This document shows, one piece after another, positions 53,807-63,553 of a stretch of 64,000 bases of DNA; the first letter of the stretch is position 1, and each line of letters starts with the position of its first letter. Under the pieces are notes generated by a model. It saw nothing but the letters and a program-made list of their open reading frames with translations, searched no databases and was not told where the DNA came from. Source of the DNA: Vagococcus_D sp963518325 (GTDB taxonomy: Bacteria; Bacillota; Bacilli; Lactobacillales; Vagococcaceae); assembly GCF_963518325.1 (NCBI RefSeq), contig NZ_CAUQJB010000002.1, forward strand, positions 248,001-312,000. The letters are read 5' to 3'. A program made the position numbers and the translations under genes.

Positions 53807-53844
53807 GAAAAAGCGGTGTGATGAGTAACAATCACACCGCTTTT
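53807..53844 (-). terminator. Terminator of the arabinan operon
   Basis: Perfect 15-bp stem (53807-53821 with 53830-53844), GC-rich core and T-tail on the minus strand; it ends the nine-gene operon. Confidence 0.88.
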
Positions 53845-53845
53845 T

Positions 53846-55450
53846 CTAAGGAGTTATTTGACTTCCCCAGATAACCTCATTATTATCCCCAAGTAGAGAA
53901 AAAGTTAGAACCTTTTGATGCTGATTGCATTCCTCTGGCTGCTTAGCTAATACACCACGATACGTTACACCCTCACTTTTAATTTCCAAAGTTTTTGTAG
54001 ACAGTTCCCAAGTCCCCTCTAGCTCACCAGCTAATTGACCATTTGTCTCAAGGCTTACCTTTAGTGACTTATTGACAACGGGACTGTTATCCGTACCGTG
54101 TTTTATTACCTCATATCGACCAACTATCTCAGTTTTCTTAAACGGACCTTTGACCAGTGGTTCCCGATACTCATATGGCGTCGCCAAAGGCCAGCCCTCT
54201 TCGTTCATGACCATTTGATGAACTCTTACCTGATGTGCCTCACTACCGCTAAAACGGGTGTGATAAATCAAGTACCACTGCCCATCATCAGCTATAAATG
54301 CCGAGTTATGGCCACCGGACTTATAAGCTTTATCCATCCCGTTAAACTGATAATTACCCATGAGTTTGACCCCAAATTGCTCATTTTTATCTGTTTTACC
54401 AAAAATAGGTGACTGCCCTTTAGCATCGACATAAGGGCCAGTAACCTCTTTGGAACGAAATAGACGCATGTTATAACCACCGTCAGCTTGTAAACTTCCA
54501 TAAGTAGCAAATAAATAGTAATAGCTCGCCTTCTGATCGTAGACAATATAAGGCCCTTCCATCGATTGGTGATAACCACCCGCCAATTTTGTGCCAAAAT
54601 AACGATCGATTATCCGGCCATCAGTTGTTTTTCCATCTTTTCCGGGATAGAGCGGTTCTCCCGTTGCCGGATTTATTTCCAATAGAAAAATCCCCCCTGA
54701 CCAGGAGCCATAGGTCATCCATAATTTACCTGCTTTATCAGTGAAAAAAGCAGGATCAATAGCATTTGGTGCATAATCTGTGTTATAAGTTACGCCATCC
54801 CTTGCCCAATTGTTTGAGAAAGATGAAAGGGTTCCCTCTTTAATCAGTTGTTTTAAATGCGTCTTATGGTAATTGGTGTTCCGCTCACTACCATCTGTAG
54901 CATCTTTTTGAGTGAAGCCAGAATAAACAATCGTTCCACCATATTGGAATTTCCCTTCAAGTTCTTTTGACACAACAAACCCGATACAGGAACGACGCCA
55001 AGTTGAAGTTGCTGAATAATAATACATATACGCTCCTAAACTGCCATCCTGCCACTGATAAGCCTCATTCCAAAAAACGTCAGGTGCCCAAATACTATAG
55101 CCACCAGCTGAATCGGCATCGTTATGACCTGCCCACTTAAAGCTTTCTTTAAGTGTCTTATCCGTGTCAGCAAAGATTAAATTATCCCTCATATTTTCAT
55201 ATTCGCTAGTAAATGGAACTTGCCATGTTAGTAAATCCTTCGACTTGGCTTGAGCGAGATGGCTACCAAAAAGATAATACAGTTGTCGCCCATCCCGATC
55301 CTTTAGACTCAAAATGGAGGGATCGTGAATGGAAACCCGTTCCTGTTCAACAGTTTCCCACTCTTTTTCTGTTGCCTTACTTTCCATACATGCCATCAAT
55401 CCAATCGTGGATACAAATAACATGCCACACAATAACCACTTCGCTTTCAT
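53846..55450 (-). CDS. GH43 endo-alpha-1,5-L-arabinanase, secreted lipoprotein (AbnB/Abn2-like)
   Basis: Cuts the alpha-1,5-arabinan backbone outside the cell. The protein of about 534 residues has a signal peptide with lipobox LMAC (Cys near residue 21), then a five-bladed propeller: HDPSIL (catalytic Asp), WAPDVFW, APNAIDPAFF (second Asp) and SMEGPYIV (catalytic Glu), plus GGHNSAF for the calcium-site His, then a small C-terminal beta domain as in AbnB. In-frame codons reach 55498, but GGAGGG lies just before the ATG at 55450. Last gene of the operon; its products would be imported by the AraNPQ-like transporter. Confidence 0.92.
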   Translation of the reverse strand: MKAKWLLCGMLFVSTIGLMACMESKATEKEWETVEQERVSIHDPSILSLKDRDGRQLYYLFGSHLAQAKSKDLLTWQVPFTSEYENMRDNLIFADTDKTLKESFKWAGHNDADSAGGYSIWAPDVFWNEAYQWQDGSLGAYMYYYSATSTWRRSCIGFVVSKELEGKFQYGGTIVYSGFTQKDATDGSERNTNYHKTHLKQLIKEGTLSSFSNNWARDGVTYNTDYAPNAIDPAFFTDKAGKLWMTYGSWSGGIFLLEINPATGEPLYPGKDGKTTDGRIIDRYFGTKLAGGYHQSMEGPYIVYDQKASYYYLFATYGSLQADGGYNMRLFRSKEVTGPYVDAKGQSPIFGKTDKNEQFGVKLMGNYQFNGMDKAYKSGGHNSAFIADDGQWYLIYHTRFSGSEAHQVRVHQMVMNEEGWPLATPYEYREPLVKGPFKKTEIVGRYEVIKHGTDNSPVVNKSLKVSLETNGQLAGELEGTWELSTKTLEIKSEGVTYRGVLAKQPEECNQHQKVLTFSLLGDNNEVIWGSQITP

Positions 55451-55491
55451 TCGATTCCCTCCATAGCTAGTTTTAACTACTGGAAATATCA

Positions 55492-55728
55492 TTACCATTT
55501 GTTAACTGGGCATGCTTTAAGACGCAGTGCCCCTCTAAACTTAACAAAACAGCCGCACTTCATGCACGTATGTTGTGTTAAAAAAGGGCATGACAAACAA
55601 ATCTGCAAACGTTCCAGACGCTGTTCCTCTGGGGCCAACTCACTTTCAACAGCCAGCTGTTCTGCCACTAATTGATCAACCTCTACGAGCGTAAGCCCCT
55701 GCTGGTTATCACAGTTTCTACAACCCAT
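55492..55728 (-). CDS. Small Cys-rich protein, DUF6171 type
   Basis: A 78-residue protein with eight Cys: GCRNC at the start, then CLSCPFLTQHTCMKCGCFVK and ACPVNKW at the end, a pattern of the DUF6171 zinc-binding-like group. Function unknown. It overlaps the end of the GH51 gene by 11 bases and lacks a good ribosome site, so it is translated by coupling. Its position inside an arabinan operon, between two enzymes, is unusual. Confidence 0.75.
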   Translation of the reverse strand: MGCRNCDNQQGLTLVEVDQLVAEQLAVESELAPEEQRLERLQICLSCPFLTQHTCMKCGCFVKFRGALRLKACPVNKW

Positions 55729-57169
55729 CGCTAACTTCGGCTATGGTAACCACACTCATTGGTGGTAGACTAATCCTTAACTGGTCGCCTAACACCTCAA
55801 AGCCTGCAAAAGGCATTACCTTAATTGCCTCAGGCTGAGCAAAACTATTGTGAGCATCCATTTCCCTTGCCGCAATATAATGCCCTTCAAGTTCTTGATA
55901 GCCGCCTGTTTTCGTTAATTCAACGCTAATGTCCTGTTGGACCGACGTATTGCATAAAGTGAGGGTTAAGCGCCCCTCTTTTTTCGAAATCGTGTGACTC
56001 ACCGACTGATTTTCTTCCCCGAAACTTGTGATTAATTCAGCCTCCTGATGATTTTGATACAAATCAAACACATGGTAAGTAGGCGTTTTTAACATCTCCG
56101 CCCCATCGGTTAAAATCATCGCTTGCAAGACATTAACCATTTGAGCAATATTCGCCATCTGAACCCGATAAGCGTGTTTATGGAAAATATTTAGAGTAAC
56201 AGCCGCCACCATGGCGTCACGGATGGTATTTTGTTGATACAAGAATCCAGGATTAGTCCCTGGCTCCACCGATAACCATGAGCCCCATTCATCCACAATT
56301 AAGCCGACCCGCTTTTCAGGATCATATTGATCCATGATACGTGAATGTTTGGTAATTAACTCGTCCATCTTTTTCGCGCTCTCCAATAAAGAGTTCCACT
56401 GGCTTTCAGGAAAATTCAGAGCTGGTCCTTTGTCTTCCCAAGGGCCTGTTAGTGCGTAATGGTGAAGGCTGATGCCATCCATAAAAGGAGTCGCCTCCCT
56501 CATCAGAACCTCCATCCAATGGTAATCATCAATATTAGGCCCGCAGGCAATTTTATAAGTCTTTTCCGGGCCATATTGCCTGACATAGGTTTGGTACTGA
56601 CGGTATAAATCGGCATAATACTCAGGTCGCATATTGCCTCCACACCCCCAGCTTTCATTTCCCACACCGAAAAAAGCCATCTTCCAAGGTGCTTGACGCT
56701 GATTTGCCTGTCTTAAACTGGCCATAGGAGATTCTCCAGGATTGGTGATATAATCCACCCATTCTTGCATTTCCAAAACGGTCCCACTGCCCACATTGCC
56801 ATTAACATAGGCTTCGCAGCCTAGCTGTTCAATTAATTCAAAAAATTCGTGAGTGCCAAAGGCATTATCTTCAGTCACTCCACCCCAATGAGTGTTGACT
56901 ATCTTTTTGCGATTTTCTTTGGGACCAAGCCCATCTTGCCAATGGTACTCATCAGCAAAACAGCCTCCCGGCCATCTGACAACTGGTACCTTGATTTGTT
57001 TCAAAGCTGCTACCACATCGCTGCGAATCCCATTAACATTAGGAATCTCCGAGTCTTTTCCTACCCAAATTCCTTCATAAATACAACGACCTAAATGCTC
57101 CGCAAATTGGCCATAAATATATTTGCTAATCTTCGGTCCTTTTTTATCGGCTACTATCGTTAATTTCAT
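55718..57169 (-). CDS. abfA: GH51 alpha-L-arabinofuranosidase (cytoplasmic)
   Basis: Releases arabinose from arabino-oligosaccharides after import. The 483-residue length fits GH51; the acid/base Glu lies in GVGNESWGCGGNM (about 168-180) and the nucleophile Glu in LIVDEWGSWLSV (about 290). AAAGGAG precedes the ATG. No signal peptide. It differs from the second GH51 (62028-63524) in the active-site loop (NESWGCGG versus NEMDGPWQ), so the two may cleave different linkages. Confidence 0.95.
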   Translation of the reverse strand: MKLTIVADKKGPKISKYIYGQFAEHLGRCIYEGIWVGKDSEIPNVNGIRSDVVAALKQIKVPVVRWPGGCFADEYHWQDGLGPKENRKKIVNTHWGGVTEDNAFGTHEFFELIEQLGCEAYVNGNVGSGTVLEMQEWVDYITNPGESPMASLRQANQRQAPWKMAFFGVGNESWGCGGNMRPEYYADLYRQYQTYVRQYGPEKTYKIACGPNIDDYHWMEVLMREATPFMDGISLHHYALTGPWEDKGPALNFPESQWNSLLESAKKMDELITKHSRIMDQYDPEKRVGLIVDEWGSWLSVEPGTNPGFLYQQNTIRDAMVAAVTLNIFHKHAYRVQMANIAQMVNVLQAMILTDGAEMLKTPTYHVFDLYQNHQEAELITSFGEENQSVSHTISKKEGRLTLTLCNTSVQQDISVELTKTGGYQELEGHYIAAREMDAHNSFAQPEAIKVMPFAGFEVLGDQLRISLPPMSVVTIAEVSDGL

Positions 57170-57189
57170 CCGTAATCTCCTTTACTTAA

Positions 57190-58137
57190 TTAAAGTGGTT
57201 CACCAAAAAATGGCATGCCATCCCGCCAATCAAAAATTTGAGCACGAGCATGACGATTCGGATTATCCAAAGGATCTCCTACTTTATTTTTCTCAGGTCG
57301 GGCATGGTAAATCAACACATCCTCCTGATCATCCTCCGATAGAGTAAATGAATTATGACCTGGTCCAAACTGAGCGTTTCTTTCAGACGTCTCGAAAACC
57401 GGTTCCGGACTCTTATGCCAGGCATAGCCGTCTAGTAAATTGGCCTCTTCCTCTGCCCACAAAAGTCCCATCTTATAGTTTTCGTCGGTGGCACTCCCTG
57501 AGTAGGTAATAAAAATTTTGCCCTGCCTCTTTAAAACCGCAGCTCCTTCGTTCACCTGAAACCCTACTTTTTCCCAAGGAAACTCAGGAATGCTCAATAA
57601 TGTTGGTGTTCCTCGTAAAGTCCATGGATTACTCATTTCAGATAAATACAAATTAGAATTTCCAGGAATTGCTGGTTCTTTCTGAGCCCAAACATAGTAT
57701 AAGGTCTCCCTATGCTCAAAAACTGTAGCATCTAAGCTAAAACTTTCTTGATGGGTTTTAATTTGCCCCTTCTCTATCCAAGGACCTGTCAGGGGATTCC
57801 CCTGACATTCAATCGCAAACATTCGATGCTGAAACATATTATTTTTTGTTTCAGCAGTAGCTGCAGCAGCAAAATAGATATACCATTTCCCTTGAATAAA
57901 ATGAATTTCCGGCGCCCAGATTAACGCACTCATGGGACCACTGTCGTGAGCCCGCCAAACGCTTTGACGTTCGCCATCCTCCAAGCCATTGAGAGTTTTA
58001 CTGCGCCGCACTTCAATTTCCTGATACCCTGGCACCGAGCCTGTAAAATAATAATAACCATCCGTGTGTTTATAAACCCATGGGTCCGCTCGTTCGACCA
58101 CTATTGGGTTGTTATATCTTTGATTAGAAATGCTCAA
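57190..58137 (-). CDS. GH43 exo-type arabinofuranosidase (cytoplasmic)
   Basis: A 315-residue single-domain propeller enzyme with the GH43 triad ERADPWVYK (base Asp), SLDATVFEH (pKa-tuning Asp) and NEGAAVLK (acid Glu), and FGPGHNSFTL with the metal-site His. Resembles the exo-alpha-1,5-L-arabinofuranosidase subgroup. No signal peptide, so it works on imported arabino-oligosaccharides. The start is TTG at 58137 with GGAGGG upstream, 14 bases inside the end of the DUF624 gene. Confidence 0.88.
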   Translation of the reverse strand: MSISNQRYNNPIVVERADPWVYKHTDGYYYFTGSVPGYQEIEVRRSKTLNGLEDGERQSVWRAHDSGPMSALIWAPEIHFIQGKWYIYFAAAATAETKNNMFQHRMFAIECQGNPLTGPWIEKGQIKTHQESFSLDATVFEHRETLYYVWAQKEPAIPGNSNLYLSEMSNPWTLRGTPTLLSIPEFPWEKVGFQVNEGAAVLKRQGKIFITYSGSATDENYKMGLLWAEEEANLLDGYAWHKSPEPVFETSERNAQFGPGHNSFTLSEDDQEDVLIYHARPEKNKVGDPLDNPNRHARAQIFDWRDGMPFFGEPL

Positions 58138-58795
58138 AGGTCATCCCTCCTTCATGCAAATTAACTGTTTGTTTCATATTAGTAATCACGCCTTTAACCA
58201 TCAAGTTCATCAGGAACAAGGTTCCTGAAAAACCAATTAAAACAAAATAATTCATATAGCGCTGGGCGATAAACACAGCCATGAATTGCACCACAATCAC
58301 ACCACCATTAATCGCCATTTTATTTAAGAAAAGATGAAGAGCAAATTTGAAGGAGGCCTTAACCGTCACATCAAAATTAGCAAAAAATAACATTTGATAA
58401 AAATAGAACAATACGCCCAATACTAGTAATATCAAGAAAAAAGGACTCATGCTTTGAAATTTTGGAACTAGGGTTAGCCCAAACAAGTCCACCATCAAGA
58501 CAATTAGACAGACACTATTAGGCACCCCTAAAATAAAGGCTTCTTTAAAGTCCCGCCCATAACGGCTAAAAAAAGTACCCAATATCTTTTCCTCTACAGG
58601 ATTATTCAGCATAAACAAGCTGGCGTTTAAGGACGGAGCAACTAATAATCCCCCGATGCCTAAACAGACTAACTTGAGACTCCCTGTAATGAAAAAAGCA
58701 GTGACAATCAACGGATTGGTCACAATTAAACAAACGTTTAATACAAACAATAACCAGACCGTATTTAAAAAGTGATTCATCACATTCATTTTCAT
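58124..58795 (-). CDS. DUF624 (YesL-like) membrane protein of the arabinan operon
   Basis: A 223-residue membrane protein with about five hydrophobic segments, of the same family as 13627-14235 but clearly different in sequence. GGAGG precedes the ATG. It is translated between the permease gene and GH43 (14-base overlap). DUF624 proteins travel with CUT1 importers; here the importer has no YesMN partner in view, which argues for a role with the transporter rather than the sensor. Confidence 0.82.
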   Translation of the reverse strand: MKMNVMNHFLNTVWLLFVLNVCLIVTNPLIVTAFFITGSLKLVCLGIGGLLVAPSLNASLFMLNNPVEEKILGTFFSRYGRDFKEAFILGVPNSVCLIVLMVDLFGLTLVPKFQSMSPFFLILLVLGVLFYFYQMLFFANFDVTVKASFKFALHLFLNKMAINGGVIVVQFMAVFIAQRYMNYFVLIGFSGTLFLMNLMVKGVITNMKQTVNLHEGGMTFEHF

Positions 58796-58807
58796 CTTAC
58801 AACCTCC

Positions 58808-59653
58808 TTATCCCTTAACACCACCGACTGTCAAGCCAGCAATAAATTGTTTTTGATTCAACATAAAGACAATGATAATCGGAATAATTGACATAACAGA
58901 GCCAGCAAAAACAATGTCATAATTATTACCATAAGGCGTCATATACGTCATTAGCCCTGCTGGAAGCATCAGATTTTCGTCCGATCGTAGAACAATCATC
59001 GGCCATAAATAGTTATTCCAAACATTCATGGAAGTCAAAATCGCCATAGCACCAAAAGCCGGCTTCATCATTGGTGCATATATATTCCAAAAAATTCGAA
59101 ACTCACCACAGCCGTCAATTCGAGCAGCATCAGCATACTCCTTTGACAGACCAATGGCATATTGCCGGAAAAAGAAGATCGTTGCCGGTGGCACAATCCC
59201 CGGTAAAATAACACCTAGATACGTATCCATCAACCCTAGGTTAGTAATCAATTTATACAACGGAATCAATAAAATATCACCTGGCACCATCATCATGACC
59301 AATACCATGGCAAAGATAAACTGACGCCCCTTAAAATCATACAGAGCCAAACCGTAGCCAACCATTGAACACAAGACCAACACCACTACCGTTTGGATAA
59401 AAGTAATCACCACACTATTTTTAAACCAGACCCAGTAGATACCATCATTATGAGTGAATAATAATTTATAGTTATCCAAATCAGCCACACCAAAGTCAAT
59501 TTTCAAGGTTAATCCCTTAGAAAAAATCATCGAGGCATCTTGGAGAGACGAAATAATTAAAAACATAAAAGGAATAAACACAAGTAGGCCTACAACCAGT
59601 AAAAAGAGCAGCGTAACTAGTCCAATCCCACTGAAACGACGTTGTCTCTTCAT
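58808..59653 (-). CDS. araQ: CUT1 ABC importer permease (AraQ-like)
   Basis: A 281-residue permease with six membrane segments, EAA-type loop DAARIDGCGEFRIFWNIYAP and the family-typical end FIAGLTVGGVKG. It begins on the last base of the upstream permease stop (TAATG), with AAGGAGG before it. It works with the AraP-like and AraN-like proteins to bring in arabino-oligosaccharides, as in Bacillus AraNPQ. The symbol is by analogy. Confidence 0.92.
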   Translation of the reverse strand: MKRQRRFSGIGLVTLLFLLVVGLLVFIPFMFLIISSLQDASMIFSKGLTLKIDFGVADLDNYKLLFTHNDGIYWVWFKNSVVITFIQTVVVLVLCSMVGYGLALYDFKGRQFIFAMVLVMMMVPGDILLIPLYKLITNLGLMDTYLGVILPGIVPPATIFFFRQYAIGLSKEYADAARIDGCGEFRIFWNIYAPMMKPAFGAMAILTSMNVWNNYLWPMIVLRSDENLMLPAGLMTYMTPYGNNYDIVFAGSVMSIIPIIIVFMLNQKQFIAGLTVGGVKG

Positions 59654-60543
59654 TAGTTATCCTCCTTAAAAAGTCCAGTTAATTTGATTTGAACCGTGTT
59701 AAACGTCACCACTATTAAAAACATCACAACACCTAAGGCACAAGCATAACCGTAATCCCCTTGCTCAAAGGCAAATTTATAAATCATCGTCACTAAGGTC
59801 GTACCAATATTATTCGGAGATGCTGTCCCCCAATAGACATAGGATTCATTAAATAATGAGAAACCAGCTAAGATTGAAATCGTGAGAACATAAACCGTGA
59901 TTGGCTTTAATAGAGGAACCGTAATATTCTTAAACTTTTGAAAGGTACTAGCGCCATCAACATCTGCTGATTCATATAATTCTATAGGAATTCCCTGTAA
60001 CCCAGAGAGAAAATAAATCATATTAACCCCTAACCAACGCCACACACAAATAATAATCAGAGCAAACATCCCTGTGCCTGATCCATTTAACCAATTTATT
60101 GGTTCCACTCCAAAATGACCTAAAAAAGTATTAAAGACTCCAGTTGGTTGTTTACTAAATGCAAACTTAAAGACAATCCCGATAATTACCGATGATGTTA
60201 AGACCGGCATAAAATAAAGCGATCTAAAGAATGATTTAAAGGGCGTTCCCTTATGATTCATGACAATTGCGACTAACATTGGAAACGGGATTAAAATCAA
60301 ACACGTCCAAAATGTGTAACGCAGGACATTCCACAAGGCCTTGTAAAAGACTGGATCTTTGATTAAGCGCTTGTAATTATCCAGGCCAATCATCGTCACA
60401 TCATCAAACCCATTCACTTCCTGAAAACTCATTTTAAAGGCATCGAATAAAGGATACATTGAAAAAAAGATAAAGATTAGTATAAATGGGGCAACGAATA
60501 GATAAGGCGCAATTTTTTGTTTATTCATGACTTTTTTGCTCAT
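59653..60543 (-). CDS. araP: CUT1 ABC importer permease (AraP-like)
   Basis: A 296-residue permease, six membrane segments, with the EAA-type loop ESADVDGASTFQKFKNITVP. GAGAGGAG precedes the ATG. It is separated from the binding-protein gene by 170 bases that include a weak terminator-like hairpin. No ATPase gene is found in the operon, so a shared MsmK/MsmX-type ATPase is presumably used. Confidence 0.92.
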   Translation of the reverse strand: MSKKVMNKQKIAPYLFVAPFILIFIFFSMYPLFDAFKMSFQEVNGFDDVTMIGLDNYKRLIKDPVFYKALWNVLRYTFWTCLILIPFPMLVAIVMNHKGTPFKSFFRSLYFMPVLTSSVIIGIVFKFAFSKQPTGVFNTFLGHFGVEPINWLNGSGTGMFALIIICVWRWLGVNMIYFLSGLQGIPIELYESADVDGASTFQKFKNITVPLLKPITVYVLTISILAGFSLFNESYVYWGTASPNNIGTTLVTMIYKFAFEQGDYGYACALGVVMFLIVVTFNTVQIKLTGLFKEDN

Positions 60544-60608
60544 CGTACTCTCCTCTCACTTACGAACTGATTCATTGATGGCCAATACTTGGGCTTCTTC
60601 AAAAAGAG

Positions 60609-60627
60609 AAAGGCAAGCTGTGCCTCT
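60609..60627 (-). terminator. Weak intra-operon terminator between binding protein and permease genes
   Basis: A 7-bp stem with one G-T pair (60609-60615 with 60621-60627) followed on the minus strand by CTCTTTTT. Partial termination here would give more binding protein than permease. Confidence 0.4.
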
Positions 60628-60713
60628 GAAAGCAGAGCAACTAAATACGCCTACGTTACTTAGGACTGCTTTACCTTTCATCCTCTCATGTTTAGGCCTC
60701 TTTTCCCTTACCG

Positions 60714-62015
60714 CTACTTGGCATTTACGGCTTTATCCACTTTGGCTAAGGCCTCTTTTGGTGTTTCTTTGTGTTCCTCTAATGTATTAGGGAACACATC
60801 TGTCCCAATTTTATCTGAGACAGTCGCATAAAGTGGATCCGTCCAGCTAATAGTGCCGATTTCATCACTGACCTCAGATAGTACATCGAAGATATTCGTT
60901 CCAAAATAATTGGTAAATTTATTTTCAGCACGCAACTCGTCTGATTCCCAGACATCAGTTCTAATTGGATCAAAACCTAAATCATTCCAAATATTAATGG
61001 CTCCTTCTTTGCTGGCTTTGGCATAGACAATAAACTTCTTGGCCAAGTCTTTATTGCTAGCTTGATTCGTTACAACTGTGGCAGTTCCGCCAATTCCAGC
61101 CGAACGATCATCCCCTTCATTAAAGATTGGCAGTGGCGTAATTTTAATCTTGCCACTTAAATCCGGCATGTAATCCACCATCCTACTCATATACCAAATA
61201 GGATACACAACAGCAGCAGACTGACCATCATTAAAGGTCGGGAAAAACTCTTCAGTATCATTAAACCCACCAGCCGACTTTCCAGCCACTTTACTGTCAT
61301 AAATAAGACCTTGTAAATAATCCATAGCGCGAACACTGGCTTCATTAGTTAAATCAGATTTGCCATCTTTAATAATGTCAGAGTGTTGTTGGGTGACCAT
61401 TAAATAATACTGTGTCGCATTGGTTGTATTCAAATCGGTAATCGGCTTACCAGTCTTCTCTTTGACAATTTTACCGGCTTCTTCAAATTCAGCCCATGTT
61501 TTAATATCATCGGGGTTAACCCCTGCCTGGTTCATAATATCCATGTTGTAAAAGACTACTGATGAGCCAACATGATAATCCAGTCCCAAGACATTGCCAT
61601 CAACAGTAAAATTATCTAATCTTGATTTAACAAGCACATCTTTAATATCCGCTATTTCCTCATTAAAGGATTCAAGTGGCACTTTATTCCCCTTTGTCAT
61701 CGATGAAAACTTACCGATTTCAATATCTGAAATATCCGGAGCACCTGAACCTGAGGTTAAAGCTACTTGTAATTTTTGATGCATTTGATCATACGCTAAG
61801 ACATTTGTTTTCAGTTCAATCTGTTCATCTGGATTTTCCTTATTCCAAGAAGCTGCCGCATCATTAAAAAATTTGGCGTGTTGCTCTACAAAGGTCCACA
61901 TCTCCAGTTTCGTTTTACCATCGCTGGTTTTGGCACTTTCCTTTTTCTTGCCACACCCGCCTACCAATAACAATAAGACTAATACGCTTACAATAACTTT
62001 AATTTTTTTAGTCAT
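60714..62015 (-). CDS. araN: Extracellular solute-binding lipoprotein (AraN-like)
   Basis: The ligand-binding lipoprotein of the arabino-oligosaccharide importer, about 433 residues: signal peptide, lipobox VGGC (Cys about 21), charged tether, then the type 1 binding-protein fold, with family-like text such as GKIVKEKTGKPITDLN and IGGTATVVTNQA. An ATG at 62021 lies next to GGAGG; the ATG at 62015 is spaced better. It follows GH51 by 12 bases. Confidence 0.92.
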   Translation of the reverse strand: MTKKIKVIVSVLVLLLLVGGCGKKKESAKTSDGKTKLEMWTFVEQHAKFFNDAAASWNKENPDEQIELKTNVLAYDQMHQKLQVALTSGSGAPDISDIEIGKFSSMTKGNKVPLESFNEEIADIKDVLVKSRLDNFTVDGNVLGLDYHVGSSVVFYNMDIMNQAGVNPDDIKTWAEFEEAGKIVKEKTGKPITDLNTTNATQYYLMVTQQHSDIIKDGKSDLTNEASVRAMDYLQGLIYDSKVAGKSAGGFNDTEEFFPTFNDGQSAAVVYPIWYMSRMVDYMPDLSGKIKITPLPIFNEGDDRSAGIGGTATVVTNQASNKDLAKKFIVYAKASKEGAINIWNDLGFDPIRTDVWESDELRAENKFTNYFGTNIFDVLSEVSDEIGTISWTDPLYATVSDKIGTDVFPNTLEEHKETPKEALAKVDKAVNAK

Positions 62016-62027
62016 GTCCATCCTCCA

Positions 62028-63524
62028 TTATTTGACTTTACATCTAATAACATTCCAAGAAAGTGGCGCTAAAACGGCTTCTACTACATTTTTAGTTATT
62101 TGATAATCGTTGCTAGTACTTGGTTTGACATCTTGTTTGTCTTTCGTATTTACCTCCTTACAATCAAATCCTGCCATTTGACTAAACTCAATGACTTCCC
62201 CAATCTCAAAATCTCGAGCATCCACTGACAAGGTTAAACTCTCATTGAGAGATCGATTTACCCCAAAAATGACTAATTCAGAGGCCTCTTCATTGTGAAT
62301 AATAACTGACTCTAAATAAGGCACTGATGAAAATTGGCTTGTGGAATAGGTAGGGCAGTCAATTTGTGGTAATAAAACATTTCCTCTGCCGTATTTCGAT
62401 AGTTGCATAAAGGGATGGAAAATAGTTTGTTTCCAAGCAGGCCCGTCTTTTTCCGTCATAATTGGCGCAATCACATTGACTAATTGAGCCAGACAAGCTA
62501 TTTTTACTCGATCCGCATTTTTTACAAGAGTGATTAACATACACCCCAATACTAAAGCGTCTTCAAAATTGTAAACATCTTCAAGAATATGAGGCGCCAC
62601 TTGCCAAGGTTCATTACTTTCGTCTTTTTCATTTGAATGATACCAAATATTCCACTCATCAAAAGACAGATTCAGTTGCTTCTCACTTCTCTTCTTCGCT
62701 TTGACATAATCACAAATCGCTGTCACACTTTTAATATACTGATCCATGTCAATTGATTGAGCCAAGTAATTTTCGATATCGTCCTCATGGTTGCCATAAT
62801 ACTGATGCAAGGATAAATAATCTACATGATCATAAGTATGTTCCAGCACTTCTGCTTCCCAAGAGGCAAAGGTCGGCATCTTGCTGTTGGAGCTGCCACA
62901 GACGACTAACTCAATCGAGTCATCCACCAGTTTCATAGCTTTGGCCGTTTCTTCTGCTAAACGACCATATTCTTCGGCGGTTTTATGACCGATTTGCCAA
63001 GGACCATCCATCTCATTTCCCAAACACCACGTTTTAATCCTGAAAGGTTCCTCTTGTCCATTGGTCCTCCTTAGATTACTCCACTGGGAATCTCCCTCAA
63101 AATTACAATATTCCACTAAATTTCTGGCAGCATCAACTCCTCTTGTACCTAAATTAACGGCCATATTAACTTCTGCACCCACTGTTTTTGCCCATCCCAT
63201 AAACTCATGAATACCGATTTCATTGGTTTCAACAGTCCGCCAGGCTAAATCCAATCGTTTAGGCCGGTTAGACACTTCGCCGATTCCATCTTCCCAGTTG
63301 TAACCAGAAAGAAAATTACCGCCTGGGTATCTAATTAATGGAACATTCAACTCACTTACTAATGCTTTGACATCTTCTCTAAAGCCGTTAGTGCTAGATG
63401 AATGACCTGGTTCGTATATCCCTTCATAAACACACCTTCCCATATGCTCCACAAATGACCCATAAACTCTCGGATCAACTTTCGACACGATAAAATCTTT
63501 CGATACCGTTACTTTTGATTTCAT
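62028..63524 (-). CDS. abfA: GH51 alpha-L-arabinofuranosidase (second, cytoplasmic)
   Basis: A 498-residue GH51 enzyme: acid/base Glu in CLGNEMDGPWQIGHK (about 170-184), nucleophile Glu in LSFDEWNIWYHS (about 293). First gene of the arabinan operon, read from a consensus promoter at 63554-63582, with GAGGAGG before the ATG. The NEMDGPWQ loop places it in the AbfA branch known from Bacillus and Geobacillus, separate from the paralogue at 55718-57169. Confidence 0.95.
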   Translation of the reverse strand: MKSKVTVSKDFIVSKVDPRVYGSFVEHMGRCVYEGIYEPGHSSSTNGFREDVKALVSELNVPLIRYPGGNFLSGYNWEDGIGEVSNRPKRLDLAWRTVETNEIGIHEFMGWAKTVGAEVNMAVNLGTRGVDAARNLVEYCNFEGDSQWSNLRRTNGQEEPFRIKTWCLGNEMDGPWQIGHKTAEEYGRLAEETAKAMKLVDDSIELVVCGSSNSKMPTFASWEAEVLEHTYDHVDYLSLHQYYGNHEDDIENYLAQSIDMDQYIKSVTAICDYVKAKKRSEKQLNLSFDEWNIWYHSNEKDESNEPWQVAPHILEDVYNFEDALVLGCMLITLVKNADRVKIACLAQLVNVIAPIMTEKDGPAWKQTIFHPFMQLSKYGRGNVLLPQIDCPTYSTSQFSSVPYLESVIIHNEEASELVIFGVNRSLNESLTLSVDARDFEIGEVIEFSQMAGFDCKEVNTKDKQDVKPSTSNDYQITKNVVEAVLAPLSWNVIRCKVK

Positions 63525-63553
63525 GCAATACCTCCTCAGTAATGATAATACGA

